Shown one piece after another: positions 53,267 to 61,867 of a DNA stretch of 64,000 nucleotides; within the stretch, counting starts at the first letter, position 1; every line of letters begins with the position of its first letter. Both the position numbers and the translations under genes were made by a program. Source of the DNA: Aquibium pacificus (GTDB lineage Bacteria; Pseudomonadota; Alphaproteobacteria; Rhizobiales; Rhizobiaceae); assembly GCF_040839445.1 (NCBI RefSeq), contig NZ_JBDPGJ010000003.1:558001-622000 (forward strand), written 5' to 3'. The notes beneath the pieces are model-generated. The model was not told where the DNA came from, searched no databases, and was given only the letters and a program-made list of their open reading frames with translations.

Positions 53267-53297
53267 TGCCATGGATATTGTTTCCATGTAATCTATC
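53261..53297. promoter_or_regulatory. 37-bp symmetric operator before the tandem MarR genes
   Basis: Nested inverted repeat with exact symmetry: GATAG (53261-53265), 5 nt, ATGGA (53271-53275), 7 nt, TCCAT (53283-53287), 5 nt, CTATC (53293-53297). It covers the -10 and the likely transcription start, ending 3 nt before the MarR start codon. Autorepression by the MarR protein is the natural reading. Confidence 0.7.
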
Positions 53298-53300
53298 CGC

Positions 53301-53783
53301 ATGTCCCGTGAAACGCGCACCATCGGCTCCCTCGTCTGGCATCTCGCGATGCGTTGGCGGACCGAGGTTGATCGCGCGGTGACGCATCTCGGGCTCACGC
53401 ATGCGCAATACTCCCTACTCGCATCACTCCACGTCATGGCGGCCCGCGGTACTGAACCGACACAGCGCGAACTCGCCGCCTACGCCACGCTGCAGCCGAT
53501 CTACGTCTCCAAGCTGGTCCGCTCTCTGGAATCGCTCGGCCTGGTGACCCGGCGGCCGGACGGACGCGACAGCCGTGCGCTGCGGCTCACGCTTACCGAT
53601 ACCGGCGCCGCGACCGCGTCGGAAGCGCGCGCTGTCGTGGAGGCTCTCGATCGTCAGCTGACGGCGCCGCTCGGTGGCCCCCAAAGCCGCGACACCGCAC
53701 AACTCGCGGCCGCGCTCGCCACGCTTCTCGACGCTGCCGCTCTCATCCCCGCCGATCCCGCCTGCGAAGGATCCGATTCATGA
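53301..53783 (+). CDS. MarR-family transcriptional regulator (first of a tandem pair)
   Basis: A 160-residue MarR protein: IGSLVWHLAMRWRTEVDRAV helix, winged helix LTHAQYSLLASLHVMAARGT and PTQRELAAYATLQPIYVSKL, wing LVTRRPDGRDSRALRLTLT. It begins immediately after a 37-bp symmetric operator and shares 4 nt (ATGA) with the next gene. It faces the branched-chain-type transporter operon (convergent), and pncA is upstream on the same strand. Its effector is unknown; regulation of its own operon is inferred from the operator. Confidence 0.88.
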   Translation: MSRETRTIGSLVWHLAMRWRTEVDRAVTHLGLTHAQYSLLASLHVMAARGTEPTQRELAAYATLQPIYVSKLVRSLESLGLVTRRPDGRDSRALRLTLTDTGAATASEARAVVEALDRQLTAPLGGPQSRDTAQLAAALATLLDAAALIPADPACEGSDS

Positions 53784-54253
53784 CCACGCCACCCCTCACG
53801 CGCGCGATCGGCGCCACCGAGCGCACGCTGCGCGACCTGCTCGACAGCCGACTCGCGACTGCCGGCCTCTCCTTCCCCGAATGGGCCGTTCTGGTTTTCC
53901 TTCAATCGGGCGCGCCGATGCCCGTTCCCGGCGTGCTCGCGCAGCTTGCCGCGGGCCGCATCGCGGCGGGCGCCGAGGCGAACGGTCTTCTCGCCCGTAT
54001 GGCCGCGGCCGAGCTCCTCGCGGTCCGCGGCGAGGAGCGCAGCGAGACGGTGCGACTGACCGCACGGGGATTGGAAACGGCGCGGCCGCTGCTCGATGAG
54101 GTCGGGGCGATCACCCGCGGCCTGGAAGAGGGCCTCGACGCCGCCGACCTCGCCGCCACCCGCCGCACGCTCGCTGCCATTGCCCACCGGGCGGCACTGC
54201 TCCTCGCGCCGGCCTGCCGGACCGCAGCGCTGCCTCAGCCCACCCCGACATAG
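53780..54253 (+). CDS. MarR-like winged-helix protein (second of a tandem pair)
   Basis: A 157-residue protein translationally coupled to the first MarR gene. RAIGATERTLRDLLDSRLA, LSFPEWAVLVFLQSG, GRIAAGAEANGLLARMAAAE and VRGEERSETVRLTARGLETA follow the MarR layout (helix, recognition region, wing), but sequence similarity to the first protein is low, so this is not a recent duplication. The two could form a heterodimer or one could antagonise the other. Its 3' end overlaps livF by 19 nt in antisense. Confidence 0.78.
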   Translation: MTTPPLTRAIGATERTLRDLLDSRLATAGLSFPEWAVLVFLQSGAPMPVPGVLAQLAAGRIAAGAEANGLLARMAAAELLAVRGEERSETVRLTARGLETARPLLDEVGAITRGLEEGLDAADLAATRRTLAAIAHRAALLLAPACRTAALPQPTPT

Positions 54254-54942
54254 TGGCGGACCATCGCCGGATCGTCCTTCAGTTCCGCGACGTCGACCGT
54301 CCTGCGGTTGCGCCCGTTCTCCACGAAAGCGACCCGGTCGGCGACAGGCAGCACGGCGTCCACCCGCTGCTCGACAAGCATGGTCGAGACTCCGCGCGCG
54401 CGCAGCGCCGTCACCGTCTCTCGGATCCGGGCGATCATCGATGGCATCAGCCCTTCGGTCGGCTCGTCCAGTAGCAGCACGTCCGGTTCCAGGCAGAGCG
54501 CCCGCGCCATCGCCAGCATCTGCTGCTCGCCGCCAGACAGCGTCCCGGAACGCTGCGAGAGCCGGTCACGCAGCACCGGAAAGAGGTCGAGCACGTCCTT
54601 GCGCGTCGCCGCCCCCTTGCCGCGCGCCATCAACCCGATCTCGATGTTCTCTGCCACGGTGAGTTCGGAAAACAGCCGCCGGCCTTGCGGAACGTAGGCG
54701 ACGCCGGCCTTGGGCACCTCGTGCGCCGGCAGCCGCGACAGGTCAGTCGCACCGAGCATGATCGAGCCCGCGCGGACCGGCACCAGCCCCATGATCGCCT
54801 TCAGTGCCGTGGTCTTGCCCGCGCCGTTGCGCCCCAGGAGGCACAGAACCTCGCCCTTGCGCAGGTCGAGCGAAAAATCGCGCAAAACTTGAACATCGCC
54901 ATAGAAGCAGTTGATACCTTTGATGGACAGGGCATCAGGCAT
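54235..54942 (-). CDS. livF: ABC transporter ATP-binding protein, LivF type
   Basis: A 235-residue ATPase: Walker A GRNGAGKTT, PQGRRLFSELTVAENI, signature LSGGEQQML, Walker B VLLLDEPTEGL. Partner of livG in a HAAT-type importer. ATG at 54942 chosen because MPDALSIKGINCFYGD is the family start; it overlaps the livG stop by 8 nt. The symbol is by family; the actual substrate is probably not a branched-chain amino acid given the neighbouring heteroaromatic genes. Confidence 0.92.
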   Translation of the reverse strand: MPDALSIKGINCFYGDVQVLRDFSLDLRKGEVLCLLGRNGAGKTTALKAIMGLVPVRAGSIMLGATDLSRLPAHEVPKAGVAYVPQGRRLFSELTVAENIEIGLMARGKGAATRKDVLDLFPVLRDRLSQRSGTLSGGEQQMLAMARALCLEPDVLLLDEPTEGLMPSMIARIRETVTALRARGVSTMLVEQRVDAVLPVADRVAFVENGRNRRTVDVAELKDDPAMVRHYVGVG

Positions 54943-55696
54943 CTTCGGGCGACCCCAGATAGGCGTGCTGCACATGGGGATCGGCACGGATCTCGTCGGG
55001 CGTGCCTTCGGCGAGCACGGCTCCGGCGTTCATGACCGTGATCCGGTCCGCCAGCGACATCACCACCGGCATATTGTGCTCGATGAGGAGCACGGTCGCG
55101 TCCCGCGCGATCTCCTTCACAAGCGCGATGAAGCTTTCGATTTCGGCGTCCGAAAGGCCCTGCGTCGGTTCATCGAGGATCAGCAGGCGGGGCTTCAGCG
55201 CCAGTCCCATCGCCACTTCCAAGAGCCGTTGGTGGCCATAGGCGAGCTTGCCGGCCCGCATGTCCGTCCGGTCGGCGAGATGCACGCGCGCCAGCGCTTC
55301 TTCGACACCGCGCGACAGTTCCCGTGCGGAGAACCGTCCGCCGCCGCCCGACTTGCCGTCTATCAGACTGCGCTGCACCGACAGGGCGACGTTGTCGAAT
55401 ACCGTGAGGTTCGGAAACACCGACGTGATCTGGAACGTGTAGGCGATGCCCCGCCTCACCCGTTCGTGCGCCGGCAGGGCGGTGATGTCCTCGCCGTCGA
55501 AGACGACCGCGCCACTTGTCGGCGTGATCCGACCACAGACGAGGCTAACGAAGGTCGTCTTGCCCGCCCCGTTCGGGCCGATTACGGCCCGGATCTCGCC
55601 GGCCGGCAGCTCGAAATCGACATGGTCGACCGCGGTCAGCCCGCCGAAGCGGCGGGTCAGACCGCGCGTGACGAGCAGCGACGTCACGGCAGCCAT
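54935..55696 (-). CDS. livG: ABC transporter ATP-binding protein, LivG type
   Basis: A 253-residue ATPase: Walker A GPNGAGKTT, YTFQITSVFPNLTVFDNVAL, a degenerate signature LAYGHQRLLEV instead of LSGGQ (normal for LivG), and Walker B LLILDEPTQGLSDAEI, with IEHNMPVVMSLADRITVM after it. ATG at 55696 lies inside the end of livM (13-nt overlap). It is the second ATPase of the transporter; see livF for the substrate question. Confidence 0.92.
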   Translation of the reverse strand: MAAVTSLLVTRGLTRRFGGLTAVDHVDFELPAGEIRAVIGPNGAGKTTFVSLVCGRITPTSGAVVFDGEDITALPAHERVRRGIAYTFQITSVFPNLTVFDNVALSVQRSLIDGKSGGGGRFSARELSRGVEEALARVHLADRTDMRAGKLAYGHQRLLEVAMGLALKPRLLILDEPTQGLSDAEIESFIALVKEIARDATVLLIEHNMPVVMSLADRITVMNAGAVLAEGTPDEIRADPHVQHAYLGSPEDA

Positions 55697-56646
55697 GGCA
55701 GCCACCGTTCGCGCACAGTGCCGAGCACGCCCTTGGGGAAGAACAGCACCAGCACGATCAGCGCCACGCCGACGATCAGGAGCCATGCCGACGTGTAGCC
55801 TGACGTAACGTCGATTACGTAGAACATGAAGAGCGTGCCGAGCAGCGGCCCGAGCGTCGTCGCGGCGCCGCCTAGCAGCACCCAAAGGAGCGGCAGGATC
55901 GAGTACTGGATCGAGGCGAAGGTCGATCCGATATAGCCGAAAAGCAGCGCATAGGCCGCTCCCGATGCCGCGCAGAACAGGCCTGAGAGCACCATGGCCG
56001 AAAGCTTGTTGCGCTGGACGTCATAGCCCAGCATGCGCATGCGCTCCTCATTCTCGCGGATAGCGACGAGCACCCGTCCGAACGGCGCCCGCGCGATGGC
56101 CATGGTGGCAAGCAGCACGACCGAGAAGAGCGCCAGCGCGGCGAAATACCGGACCGTCGGATCCCACAGTTCGAGCGTGAAGCCCGCGGATGAGACGGTC
56201 CGCATCTCCGGTCCGAGCACCAGCCCCTCCTCGCCCCGCGTCCACTGGGTGAAATAGAGCGTGGTGAGGTAGAAAACCTGCGAGAACATCAGCGTCACGA
56301 TCATGAAGGCCACACCCGTCGTACGCAGCGCCAGCAGGCCGACCACCAGCGCCAGCACCAGCCCGCAGGCGAGGCCGGTCGCGAACCCGGCAACGATCCC
56401 CCAGTCGAGGTAGTAGAGCGCCAGCCCCGCACCGTAGAGACCGGCCGAAAAGAACATGGCGTGGCCGAGGCTGAGCAGCCCTGCATAGCCGAACAGCAGA
56501 TTGTAGCCCATGGCGAAGACCGCCAGCACCAGCACCCGCGACATGACCCCCCGATGATATTCGGGCAAGACGAACTGCAAGAGCACGAGCACGGCGATGA
56601 CGCCGAGATGCAGCAGCACCGCCCGTGTCCCCGCCCCCGCCATCAT
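55684..56646 (-). CDS. livM: ABC transporter permease, LivM type
   Basis: A 320-residue inner-membrane permease with about nine to ten helices. VFAMGYNLLFGYAGLLSLGH is the LivM hallmark, and the cytoplasmic coupling loop is IRENEERMRMLGYDVQRNKL. It pairs with LivH to form the channel. Its ATG overlaps the livH stop. Confidence 0.93.
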   Translation of the reverse strand: MMAGAGTRAVLLHLGVIAVLVLLQFVLPEYHRGVMSRVLVLAVFAMGYNLLFGYAGLLSLGHAMFFSAGLYGAGLALYYLDWGIVAGFATGLACGLVLALVVGLLALRTTGVAFMIVTLMFSQVFYLTTLYFTQWTRGEEGLVLGPEMRTVSSAGFTLELWDPTVRYFAALALFSVVLLATMAIARAPFGRVLVAIRENEERMRMLGYDVQRNKLSAMVLSGLFCAASGAAYALLFGYIGSTFASIQYSILPLLWVLLGGAATTLGPLLGTLFMFYVIDVTSGYTSAWLLIVGVALIVLVLFFPKGVLGTVRERWLPWLP

Positions 56647-57524
56647 CGCGGCGCGGTTCCGAACAGGCCCTGCGGCCGGAAGACGAGCACCATGGCGACC
56701 GCCAGCGTGGCGATCATCTTGGCCAGCGTCGGCGAGAAGAAGACCGAGATCACCCCGTCAGACACGCCAATCAACACCGCCGCGAGCACGGTGCCGCGCA
56801 GCGATCCGAGCCCGCCGATGATGACCACGATGAAGGACAACAACAGCGGATCGAGACCCATCAGGTAGTGCGCCTGGCTGATCGGCACGACCAGCACCGC
56901 CGCCACGGCTGCGAGGACCGCCCCAAGCGCGAAGACGCCGGCATAGACCCGATCGACCGGGATGCCGAAATTCTGCGCGGTCTCGCGGTCGTACTGCGTC
57001 GCCCGCATGACGAGCCCGATGCGCGTTTTCGTCAGCACAAACCAGGTCGCCGCAACCAGCACCGTCGACGCTCCGATCACCGCCAGCTTGTAGCCCGAAT
57101 ATCCGAACCAGGGCAGGACGACGCGATAGTTGAACGGCGCCTGCACCGGCCGCGCCTCGGGACCGTAGAAGGTAAGTGCCAGTTGCTGGATGATGTAGAG
57201 CAGGCCGATGGTGGCGACGATCGTTGCCTCGGGATTGTAGTTCAGCCGCTTCAGCACCAGCCGTTCCGACGCCAGCGCCACCGCGCCTACCACCAGCGGG
57301 CTGAGCAGGAGCGCAAGGAGAAAGCCGAGCGCCGGGTTGCCGGTCACCAACGTGGAAAAGTACCAGGCCAGCACCGCCCCGAGCATGAAGAACTCGCCAT
57401 GCGCCACGTTGACGATGCGCATCACGCCGAACACCAGCGACAGCCCCAGCGCCATCAGCGCCAGCACGGCCGACGTGACGAGGCCTTCGAGCGTCGCGAG
57501 TAGGAGATGCGGACCGAGCGCCAT
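56643..57524 (-). CDS. livH: ABC transporter permease, LivH type
   Basis: A 293-residue inner-membrane permease with about eight helices. ALMALGLSLVFGVMRIVNVAHGEF is split by helices 1-2 in the way typical of LivH, and the coupling loop is RATQYDRETAQNFGIPVDRV. It starts only 13 nt after the toxin gene stop, so its transcription passes through the toxin-antitoxin module lying between it and the binding-protein gene. Confidence 0.93.
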   Translation of the reverse strand: MALGPHLLLATLEGLVTSAVLALMALGLSLVFGVMRIVNVAHGEFFMLGAVLAWYFSTLVTGNPALGFLLALLLSPLVVGAVALASERLVLKRLNYNPEATIVATIGLLYIIQQLALTFYGPEARPVQAPFNYRVVLPWFGYSGYKLAVIGASTVLVAATWFVLTKTRIGLVMRATQYDRETAQNFGIPVDRVYAGVFALGAVLAAVAAVLVVPISQAHYLMGLDPLLLSFIVVIIGGLGSLRGTVLAAVLIGVSDGVISVFFSPTLAKMIATLAVAMVLVFRPQGLFGTAPR

Positions 57525-57537
57525 TTCCCCGATGGCC

Positions 57538-57822
57538 TCAGTCTTGAACCGGCGGCCACTGGCGCGCCGTATGAACGATGGCCAGAATGGTTACCGCGTC
57601 ATTCGACACCGCGTAGACCAGCCGGTATCTCGGGTGGGGCAGTAGTTCCCGGGTTCCGGGCATCGCGCCCGGCTTTCCCATGGCTGGGAAGTCACGCAGC
57701 CGAGCAGCCGCCGAGACGATAAGGCCGTCTATCCACATTGCAGCCGCTGGGTTGTCGGCGGCGATATAGGCAACGATCTCCCCAAGGTTCCTCCGCGCCG
57801 AATTCGACCAGACGACATTCAT
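57538..57822 (-). CDS. RelE/ParE-family toxin
   Basis: A 94-residue protein of the ParE/RelE fold: VVWSNSARRNLGEIVAYIAA (N-terminal helices), SAAARLRDFPAMGKPGAMPG, and the beta-strand end TRELLPHPRYRLVYAVSNDA, ILAIVHTARQWPP. ParE members poison gyrase and RelE members cleave mRNA; which applies here cannot be read off, although the RLVYAV/HTARQWP pattern is of the ParE type. Start overlaps the antitoxin stop by 4 nt. It sits between the binding-protein gene and livH. Confidence 0.88.
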   Translation of the reverse strand: MNVVWSNSARRNLGEIVAYIAADNPAAAMWIDGLIVSAAARLRDFPAMGKPGAMPGTRELLPHPRYRLVYAVSNDAVTILAIVHTARQWPPVQD

Positions 57823-58115
57823 CCACGATCGTCATTCATTGAGGCCATGATCCTTTCATGCCGGGCTTTCATGTCCGCCTCGACCTCTTCCTGGGTCGAA
57901 AAATGCCCCTCCGCGACCTCCTTGCGGGCCTTCTCGACCTTGCGTCGCACGAACGCCCAGTATGCCGCGTCCGGTTCCGGGTGCGCCTCGACGAACTCCC
58001 GCATCATCTCGCGAACGAGCTGCGAAGCGGGACGGTCGGCACGCTGCGCCGCCGCCATGAAGGCGTCGCGCAGCTCCGGCTCCAGCTTCATTGTGAAGAC
58101 CGCTTCCTTGGCCAT
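57819..58115 (-). CDS. Antitoxin of the RelE/ParE module (ribbon-helix-helix type)
   Basis: A 98-residue protein: an N-terminal ribbon-helix-helix-like segment (VFTMKLEPELRDAFMAAAQR; ASQLVREMMREFVEAH) and a charged helical C-terminus (RRKVEKARKEVAEGHFSTQE) that would wrap the toxin. ATG at 58115 chosen over one five codons upstream. Operator-like perfect inverted repeat 58133-58164 lies 18 nt upstream, consistent with autoregulation. First gene of the module, toxin second. Confidence 0.87.
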   Translation of the reverse strand: MAKEAVFTMKLEPELRDAFMAAAQRADRPASQLVREMMREFVEAHPEPDAAYWAFVRRKVEKARKEVAEGHFSTQEEVEADMKARHERIMASMNDDRG

Positions 58116-58132
58116 GGCAATTCTCCGCATTT

Positions 58133-58164
58133 GGTACTGACGACGAATATACCTCGTCAGTACC
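58133..58164. promoter_or_regulatory. Operator/promoter of the toxin-antitoxin module
   Basis: Perfect 11-bp inverted repeat GGTACTGACGA (58133-58143) and TCGTCAGTACC (58154-58164) with a 10-nt AT-rich spacer. On the minus strand the spacer reads GGTATATTCG, containing TATATT as a -10 box. It lies between the binding-protein stop and the antitoxin start. Absence of a T-tract argues against a terminator. Confidence 0.75.
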
Positions 58165-58187
58165 GGGAAGGCGATGCCTCGCCCTGC

Positions 58188-59492
58188 CTACAGCGCCTGC
58201 GTGGTATAATCCGCCTCCGGCTCGTACATCCCGTCCTCGATCGACGTGGTGTGCACCACCTTCAGCATGCCGCCTTCCACCACCGAGATGTTCTGGTGGC
58301 CATAAGCCTGGTGGTTCTTGCCGTTGAAGACCTTGTCGCCCTGCGGATGTTCCGGGCCCGCCGCGAACGCCGTCAGCGCTTCCGTGGCCTCGACCAGCTT
58401 GGCGCGGTCGTCGGGACCGGCATAGCCGGCCGCCTCCATCGCCTGCTTGATGACGTAAAGCGTCTCCCAGCAGCCGAACATGTGCGCAGCCGTCGAGACG
58501 TCCTTCGGATCGGCCACGGATGCGCCCTGCTCGTTGATGCCGACCGCGTCCCGATAGGCCTTCACGTAGTCAGGGGCATCCGGCTGGAGGTAGCGCGGCA
58601 TGCCTTCCCAGAAATGGCTGCCCTGGAGGAACTCCAGGCCCGGGCTGTTGATGTCCACGGCCTCGAGCGAATCGACGAACCCGAACAGTTTCGGCGCCGT
58701 CGGTCCGTAGAACTCGCCGAGCTCCTTCACGAAGGTGAGCACGGCCGGTCCCACCATGACGTGGTAGAGCACCTCGGTGTCCTGCGGAATGTTGGGGAAA
58801 TAGCGCGTGAACGAGCTTTCCGTCGGCGGGATCGGCACCTGCGCGATCACCTCGCCGCCCGCGTTCTTCATGGCCGGCGTGAAGAAGTCGCGATGGTCGT
58901 GGCCGAACGCGTAGTCCGGAAAGATCATCGTGACCTTCTTGCCGAGGTTCTGCGAAATCCACGGCGCCATGGCCGTCACCTGCGAGCGCACGTCCGTGAT
59001 GCCCGGCTGGAAGACGTAGCGGTTCAATTTGCCCGAGGCGACGTGATAGCCCTCGCTCACCACGTAGTAGGGCATCTTCAGTTCGCCCGCGACCGGCGCG
59101 GAGCCGGCGACCACGTGGCTGAACAGCGTGCCGAAGACGACGTCCGTCTTGTGCTGGCTGGCGAATTTTTCCACGACCTCGGCACCGCGCTTCGGGTCCG
59201 TGCCGTCGTCCTCGATGACGATCTCGATCGGCCGGCCATTGATGCCGCCTGCGTCGTTGATCAGCTTGGCCGCGGCATTGGTCACACGCTCGTACCATCG
59301 TCCGTAGGCGGCGCCGATACCGGTGCGGTGGCACTGGAAGCCGATCCTGATCGGTGCGGAGGACTGCGCCTGCGAATAGCGGACAAAGCCCGGCGCCAGC
59401 GTCGCGCCGGCGGCGGCACCCATCCCGACAAGCGCCGAGCGGCGGTTGATGGTCTTATTCAAGAGACTGGATTGATTGCTGTTTTCAGTCAT
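58188..59492 (-). CDS. ABC transporter substrate-binding protein, amide/branched-chain (LivK/AmiC-like) type
   Basis: A 434-residue periplasmic binding protein with a twin-arginine-like export signal (INRRSALVGMGAAAGATLAP). The mature part begins IRIGFQCHRTGIGAAYGRWY and INDAGGINGRPIEIVIEDDG, and includes TDVVFGTLFSHVVAGSAPVA and MIFPDYAFGHDHRDFFTP. It belongs to the type I periplasmic-binding fold group used for amino acids, amides, urea and aromatic acids. First gene of the transporter operon; the toxin-antitoxin pair separates it from livH. In view of pncA and the hydroxylase operon, nicotinate/nicotinamide or a related heteroaromatic is a reasonable guess. Confidence 0.9.
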   Translation of the reverse strand: MTENSNQSSLLNKTINRRSALVGMGAAAGATLAPGFVRYSQAQSSAPIRIGFQCHRTGIGAAYGRWYERVTNAAAKLINDAGGINGRPIEIVIEDDGTDPKRGAEVVEKFASQHKTDVVFGTLFSHVVAGSAPVAGELKMPYYVVSEGYHVASGKLNRYVFQPGITDVRSQVTAMAPWISQNLGKKVTMIFPDYAFGHDHRDFFTPAMKNAGGEVIAQVPIPPTESSFTRYFPNIPQDTEVLYHVMVGPAVLTFVKELGEFYGPTAPKLFGFVDSLEAVDINSPGLEFLQGSHFWEGMPRYLQPDAPDYVKAYRDAVGINEQGASVADPKDVSTAAHMFGCWETLYVIKQAMEAAGYAGPDDRAKLVEATEALTAFAAGPEHPQGDKVFNGKNHQAYGHQNISVVEGGMLKVVHTTSIEDGMYEPEADYTTQAL

Positions 59493-59654
59493 GCCGGTTC
59501 TCCTGTGTGTTCATCGCAAATCGACCGAAGCACTGCGTTTCGCGCCGCCGCCGTGGCACGAGATTTCGCATGTGTACAAACTAAATCACCAATACCCGAC
59601 CGTGGCAACAGGAACTGCCGCTGGGGAAGACGCCTCCGGTCGTGAGGCGTGTTC

Positions 59655-61091
59655 TCAGTACCCCGTGGGCGTCGAGAGCAGCCACAGGCCAAACACCGTA
59701 TAGGCCACCATCAGCACGGCGAGCGGCAGCTGGCTGATCGTCGCCAGCCGCGCCGATCCATGCCGTCGCCAGGCGATCAGATGCGCGCTCACCACCGCCA
59801 GCACATGGCCGGCGATGATGGCCGTCGCCTGCAAATTCCAGATGACCCAGGCCGACTCCGCGCCGAGCACGGCTCCCGCGGACACGTGGTGCCGGGCCGT
59901 GCCGAAGAGGTTCAACCCATTGGCGAACGGATCGGAGATCGCGGAAAGCGCGTACTGGCCGTTTACCAGGAGAGACGTCAGGTAGTGCGAGAAATGATAG
60001 GCTAGCGCGATCGGCATGATCGACCAGACGAGCGCGCCGGCCGCCTCCAGGGCCGAGGCCCTTCGCCCCGCCAACCTTTCACCGGCCGCGACCGCCAGCA
60101 GGAATACGGCACCGAGCACGCAGAACGTCGTCCAAAGACCAACCGTATTAGCCTTCATGACCGCGCTTCGGCCGGGAAACTCCAAGGGATTGATGCCGAC
60201 CAAACCGAGCCAGACGAAGGTCCGCATCAGTCCGTCGAAGGAAACCGATGCAAGCGCGAGCAGCAGGAACGCCGTCCCGGCGATCGGCAGCGAAGGCTGA
60301 TCCGCCAGCCGGGCGCCCGGAAGGTTCAGGCGCAGTTCCGCCGACCCCGGCAGCCTTTGCGTGGCGAGCATTCCGATCCGGGAGATCATGCCCATGAAGA
60401 CGGTCAGGAACTCGCCGTCCCGGCTCCACCGGTCGAAGCCGAAAAGCACCATCAACACGAATGTGGCGGCCCAGTAGACCGCCACCACCGCGGCAAGCCG
60501 CGCGGGGTCGTCGGGCGCCGGGTAGATCAGTTCGAACCAGGCGAGAAGAGACAGTCCCACGAAGGCCGGCCAGAGGCTCAAGGCCTTCGGATAGTCGAGC
60601 CACCGGTCCGTACCTCTGCCTGCTGCGAGCACGAACAGGCGCCACGGCCCATACCAGGGGTTGATCCACCGCCAGAGGTTTCCGGCAACGCCCTGGAGCA
60701 GGACGATACCGACCCACAGCACGGTCCAGACCACCAGCGGCAAGGGGTTCGACAGCGGGTCGCGGCTTCCCTGGAAGCCAGCCGCCACGAGACCCGCGAG
60801 GACGAGAAAGGACACCGAACTCGACACGAGTTTTCCATCCACCGGCGGCCTGAAGACGGTCGCCCGGACCCGGGCGAGCCGATCGAGCGAACGCGGGTCG
60901 ACGAAAAAAAGCACGACAAAACTGAGGGCTACGGCAATGGCTCCGCCCAGCAGGTAGTATCCCGTCGGAAGGAGCATAACGTGTCCGCGATCCGACGCAT
61001 GCGCGAAAGCCTGGTCGAATCGGCTCGTGGCCGGAACGAGCCAGAACATGACGAGGAGGAGGAACCGGGCGGGGAATCGGTTGAGCGGCAT
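59655..61091 (-). CDS. Polytopic membrane protein (possibly FedA/fenitrothion-hydrolase-like family)
   Basis: A 478-residue protein with a signal-like start (MPLNRFPARFLLLVMFWLVP) and about ten further helices, for example MLLPTGYYLLGGAIAVALSF, VVWTVLWVGIVLLQGVAGNL, AYHFSHYLTSLLVNGQYALS and WNLQATAIIAGHVLAVVSAH. Conserved His/Trp positions (NLWRWINPWYGPW; YHFSHY; GHVLAV) hint at haem or metal binding. The HGHV...LPTGYYL start recalls the membrane family annotated from fenitrothion hydrolase, but this is a weak memory match. CAGAGGC precedes the ATG. It lies upstream of the transporter operon with 162 nt between. Confidence 0.7.
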   Translation of the reverse strand: MPLNRFPARFLLLVMFWLVPATSRFDQAFAHASDRGHVMLLPTGYYLLGGAIAVALSFVVLFFVDPRSLDRLARVRATVFRPPVDGKLVSSSVSFLVLAGLVAAGFQGSRDPLSNPLPLVVWTVLWVGIVLLQGVAGNLWRWINPWYGPWRLFVLAAGRGTDRWLDYPKALSLWPAFVGLSLLAWFELIYPAPDDPARLAAVVAVYWAATFVLMVLFGFDRWSRDGEFLTVFMGMISRIGMLATQRLPGSAELRLNLPGARLADQPSLPIAGTAFLLLALASVSFDGLMRTFVWLGLVGINPLEFPGRSAVMKANTVGLWTTFCVLGAVFLLAVAAGERLAGRRASALEAAGALVWSIMPIALAYHFSHYLTSLLVNGQYALSAISDPFANGLNLFGTARHHVSAGAVLGAESAWVIWNLQATAIIAGHVLAVVSAHLIAWRRHGSARLATISQLPLAVLMVAYTVFGLWLLSTPTGY

Positions 61092-61308
61092 GCCTCTGGC
61101 CGATCTGGAATCGCGACAGCTTTGCACGCGGGACCGCGTCCGGAAAGACCCGGTCCGGTCCATCGGGCACAAGTCGGGCAGTTGCGGTTTTAGCGGGCAG
61201 TATCGACGCGCCCGCCCTGAAACTATTTTAGGCCAGGCGAATTCTCGACTTGAACGGATGGCACTCCTGCGTCTATCCATCCCGCATACCAGAGTGCGGG
61301 TTGGATGA

Positions 61309-61824
61309 ATGCTGACGAGCGGTGACAGCGCGATTGCCGACGACGAGGCGCGCTCCCTGGATCAGGGGATGCTTCTCGGCCTCATGGGGCGCGAACTGCG
61401 GGTGACGTATCTCGCGGTATTCCGCACGATCGAGGAACGTCTCGACAGGCTCGGCATCACCCCGCAGCAATTCGCCCTGCTGGTCGTCGTCGAGCGGAAC
61501 CCCGGCGCCCGCCAGACCCTGCTGGCAAAGGCGCGAGGACTGGACAAGTCCACGCTCGTCCCCATGATCGACCGGCTCGAACGGGACGGCCTTCTGGAAC
61601 GCCGGCCGCTCGCCAACGATCGCCGCGTCCGCGCGATCTGGATAACCGAACGCGGCAACGAAGTGCTCGCCGCGGCCATTCCGGTGGTCCGCGAAAGCGA
61701 CGAGATCGTGCGCGGCAGCCTGACCGAAGCCGAGAGGGCGCAACTGCTGAACCTGATGGAAAAGGTCCGCACCGGCATCGAAGATCGCCTGTCCTCTCCG
61801 CGCGGCAGCGGCGCGAGCGCTTGA
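61309..61824 (+). CDS. MarR-family transcriptional regulator
   Basis: A 171-residue MarR protein: DQGMLLGLMGRELRVTYLAV helix, winged helix ITPQQFALLVVVERNPGARQ and TLLAKARGLDKSTLVPMIDR, wing LLERRPLANDRRVRAIWITE. Divergent from the polytopic membrane protein (217 nt). Upstream, TTGAAC at 61250-61255 could be a -35 box and GGATGG (61256-61261)/CCATCC (61277-61282) an inverted repeat, so self-regulation and control of the membrane protein are possible. It ends 43 nt before mazG. Confidence 0.87.
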   Translation: MLTSGDSAIADDEARSLDQGMLLGLMGRELRVTYLAVFRTIEERLDRLGITPQQFALLVVVERNPGARQTLLAKARGLDKSTLVPMIDRLERDGLLERRPLANDRRVRAIWITERGNEVLAAAIPVVRESDEIVRGSLTEAERAQLLNLMEKVRTGIEDRLSSPRGSGASA

Positions 61825-61867
61825 AGACGCGGGTTGGAACCGGACTTCCGTCGCGCTAGTCTCGGCC

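Noticed and set aside
58133..58164. Terminator of the binding-protein gene
   Set aside because: No T-tract follows on either strand, and an AT-rich spacer with a -10 box fits an operator better.
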